Positions 5,504 to 6,583 of a stretch of DNA of 6,583 bases are shown piece by piece. How positions within the stretch are numbered: the stretch's first letter is position 1; each line of letters starts with the position of its first letter. The notes beneath the pieces were generated by a model that saw only the letters and a list, made by a program, of their open reading frames with translations, made no database searches and had not been told where the DNA came from. The position numbers and the translations under genes are program-made. Source of the stretch: Hyphomicrobiales bacterium (GTDB taxonomy: Bacteria > Pseudomonadota > Alphaproteobacteria > Rhizobiales > Beijerinckiaceae); the NCBI GenBank assembly GCA_028865375.1, contig JAGWKJ010000135.1, forward strand, positions 1 through 6,583. The letters run 5' to 3'.

Positions 5504-6583
5504 ATGCGCGGCGCGGTCGCGTTGGCTGCGCTGTGCTTCGCGTTCGGCGTCGCGCGGCCCCAGAGCGCGCCCCCGCTCCTGCGCGGCGCGGCGACCGATG
5601 CGACGGCGCCGGCGGACGCGGCCGCCGATCCAACGCAAGACCCGACGCAAGCCCCGATTCAAGACCCGACGCTCGATCCCTCGGTCACGGGCGACCAGCC
5701 AGGCGATCCGCCGCCCTTGCCCCCGCTCGCGCCCTATCGCGGCGCGAAGCTGCCGGCCTCGACCGAGCCGCCGCCCCCCCCGACGGTCGCCGCTATCCCG
5801 GCGCCCCCGCCGGCCCGCCGCGCCAAGCCCGACGACGACCCGTTCGCGCCGCTCGGCGTCGACGCCGCCGGCGTGCTGTTGCATCCCTCGATATCGCTGT
5901 CGGGCGGCTACGACGACAACCCCGGCGAGGTCTCGCCCGGGAAGGGCTCGGCGTTCCTGCGCGGCGAGATCGGGCTCGACGCCAATTCGGATTGGGCGCG
6001 CCACGCCTTCGAGGCCAAGCTGCGCGCCGGCTACACGGACTATCCGTCGCTGCCGGGCCAGAGCGCGCCCGACGCCTCGGGCGACGCCAAGCTCCGGCTC
6101 GACGCGACGCGCGACCTCTCGCTCGACGGCGAGTTGCGCTTCACCGTCGAGACGCAATCGCCGCAATCGCCGACGGTCTCGACCGGCGGAACGGTGGCGG
6201 GAACCGGCCGGCCGGCCGTCTACACGCAGGGGCTGACGCTCGGCGGTACGCAGAAATTCGGCGCGCTGGCGCTGGGCCTGCACGGCACGCTCGACCGCAC
6301 CGAATATGCCGACGAGCGCCTCGCCGACGGCACGAGCCTCGCGCTGTCGAAGGACGATTACACGCAATACGGGCTGGTCGGCCGGATCGACTGGGCGAGC
6401 GGCGCCGTCGTGTCGCCCTATGCCGAGATCGAGGGCGACCTGCGCCGCCACGATTCCGCGCTCGACGTCGACGGTTACGCGCGCAACTCGTCGGGGCTGC
6501 GCGGCGCGCTCGGCGCCGATCTCGCGCTCGACGGCGACCTCACCGGCCATGCCGCATTCGGCTACGGCCTGCGCCGTTACGCC
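5504..6583 (+). CDS. Outer-membrane beta-barrel protein (beta-barrel porin 2 type), 3' end outside the window
   Basis: The frame is open for 360 codons to the window edge, with no stop. Residues 1-17 (MRGAVALAALCFAFGVA) look like a short Sec signal peptide. Residues 18-118 form a low-complexity linker rich in Pro, Ala and Asp, with imperfect DPTQ/DPTL units at 42-60 and Pro runs at 69-75, 89-93 and 100-103. From about 120 the sequence changes to GVLLHPSISLSGGYDDNP, typical of the start of BBP2 outer-membrane barrels ('PSL...GGYDDNP'). It then alternates short amphipathic strands with Asp/Gly turns, for example LRGEIGLDANSDW, FEAKLRAGYTDY and DAKLRLDATRDLSLDGELRF. Family members are usually about 400-600 residues, so some strands are missing here. 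Cargo or exact role is unknown; these proteins are often annotated as porins or envelope polysaccharide-related proteins. The gene diverges from serS and has a CtrA-like box upstream. Confidence 0.85.
   Translation, partial: MRGAVALAALCFAFGVARPQSAPPLLRGAATDATAPADAAADPTQDPTQAPIQDPTLDPSVTGDQPGDPPPLPPLAPYRGAKLPASTEPPPPPTVAAIPAPPPARRAKPDDDPFAPLGVDAAGVLLHPSISLSGGYDDNPGEVSPGKGSAFLRGEIGLDANSDWARHAFEAKLRAGYTDYPSLPGQSAPDASGDAKLRLDATRDLSLDGELRFTVETQSPQSPTVSTGGTVAGTGRPAVYTQGLTLGGTQKFGALALGLHGTLDRTEYADERLADGTSLALSKDDYTQYGLVGRIDWASGAVVSPYAEIEGDLRRHDSALDVDGYARNSSGLRGALGADLALDGDLTGHAAFGYGLRRYA

Noticed and set aside
5411..6550. 379-residue minus-strand frame opposite the barrel gene
   Set aside because: The plus-strand reading has a signal peptide, ribosome binding site and barrel strands. 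The minus reading is arginine/alanine-rich without any domain and would start inside the barrel gene.

Overview
The window is GC-rich (about 70% by eye, not counted) bacterial chromosome. It most likely comes from an alphaproteobacterium, probably of the Hyphomicrobiales (Rhizobiales). The indications are an alphaproteobacterial-looking seryl-tRNA synthetase, an outer-membrane beta-barrel protein of the 'beta-barrel porin 2' type, a site exactly matching the CtrA consensus TTAA-N7-TTAAC, and two kinds of dispersed extragenic palindrome that I associate with this class.

Layout. Bases 1-521 hold no convincing gene. They contain a complete palindromic repeat (copy A), a repeat fragment and a second type of hairpin repeat. 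At 522-2387 (+) is an ABC-F ATPase of the YheS type. It is followed at once by a cytochrome P450 at 2417-3607 (+), whose alternative GTG start at 2384 would overlap the ABC-F stop codon by four bases. Bases 3608-3871 are a convergent intergenic stretch with a second full repeat (copy B) and a half copy (C). At 5167-3872 (-) is serS. The divergent intergenic stretch 5168-5503 holds a fourth repeat (copy D, in reverse orientation) and the CtrA-like site. From 5504 to the window end (+) runs the first 360 codons of an outer-membrane beta-barrel protein with a signal peptide and a long Pro/Asp-rich linker. This gene has no stop codon inside the window.

How the genes fit together. The ABC-F protein (ribosome-associated, energy-dependent translation factor) and SerRS both serve translation, but they are separate units facing each other. 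The P450 is probably co-transcribed with the ABC-F gene; nothing here names its substrate or redox partner. The barrel gene has its own upstream region, and the CtrA-like box makes cell-cycle-linked control plausible. No phage, transposase, CRISPR, RNA gene or defence cassette is visible. I did not find an undescribed multi-gene system. The most interesting non-coding signals are the CtrA-like box and the asymmetric, orientable palindrome family that occupies all three intergenic regions of more than 200 bases.
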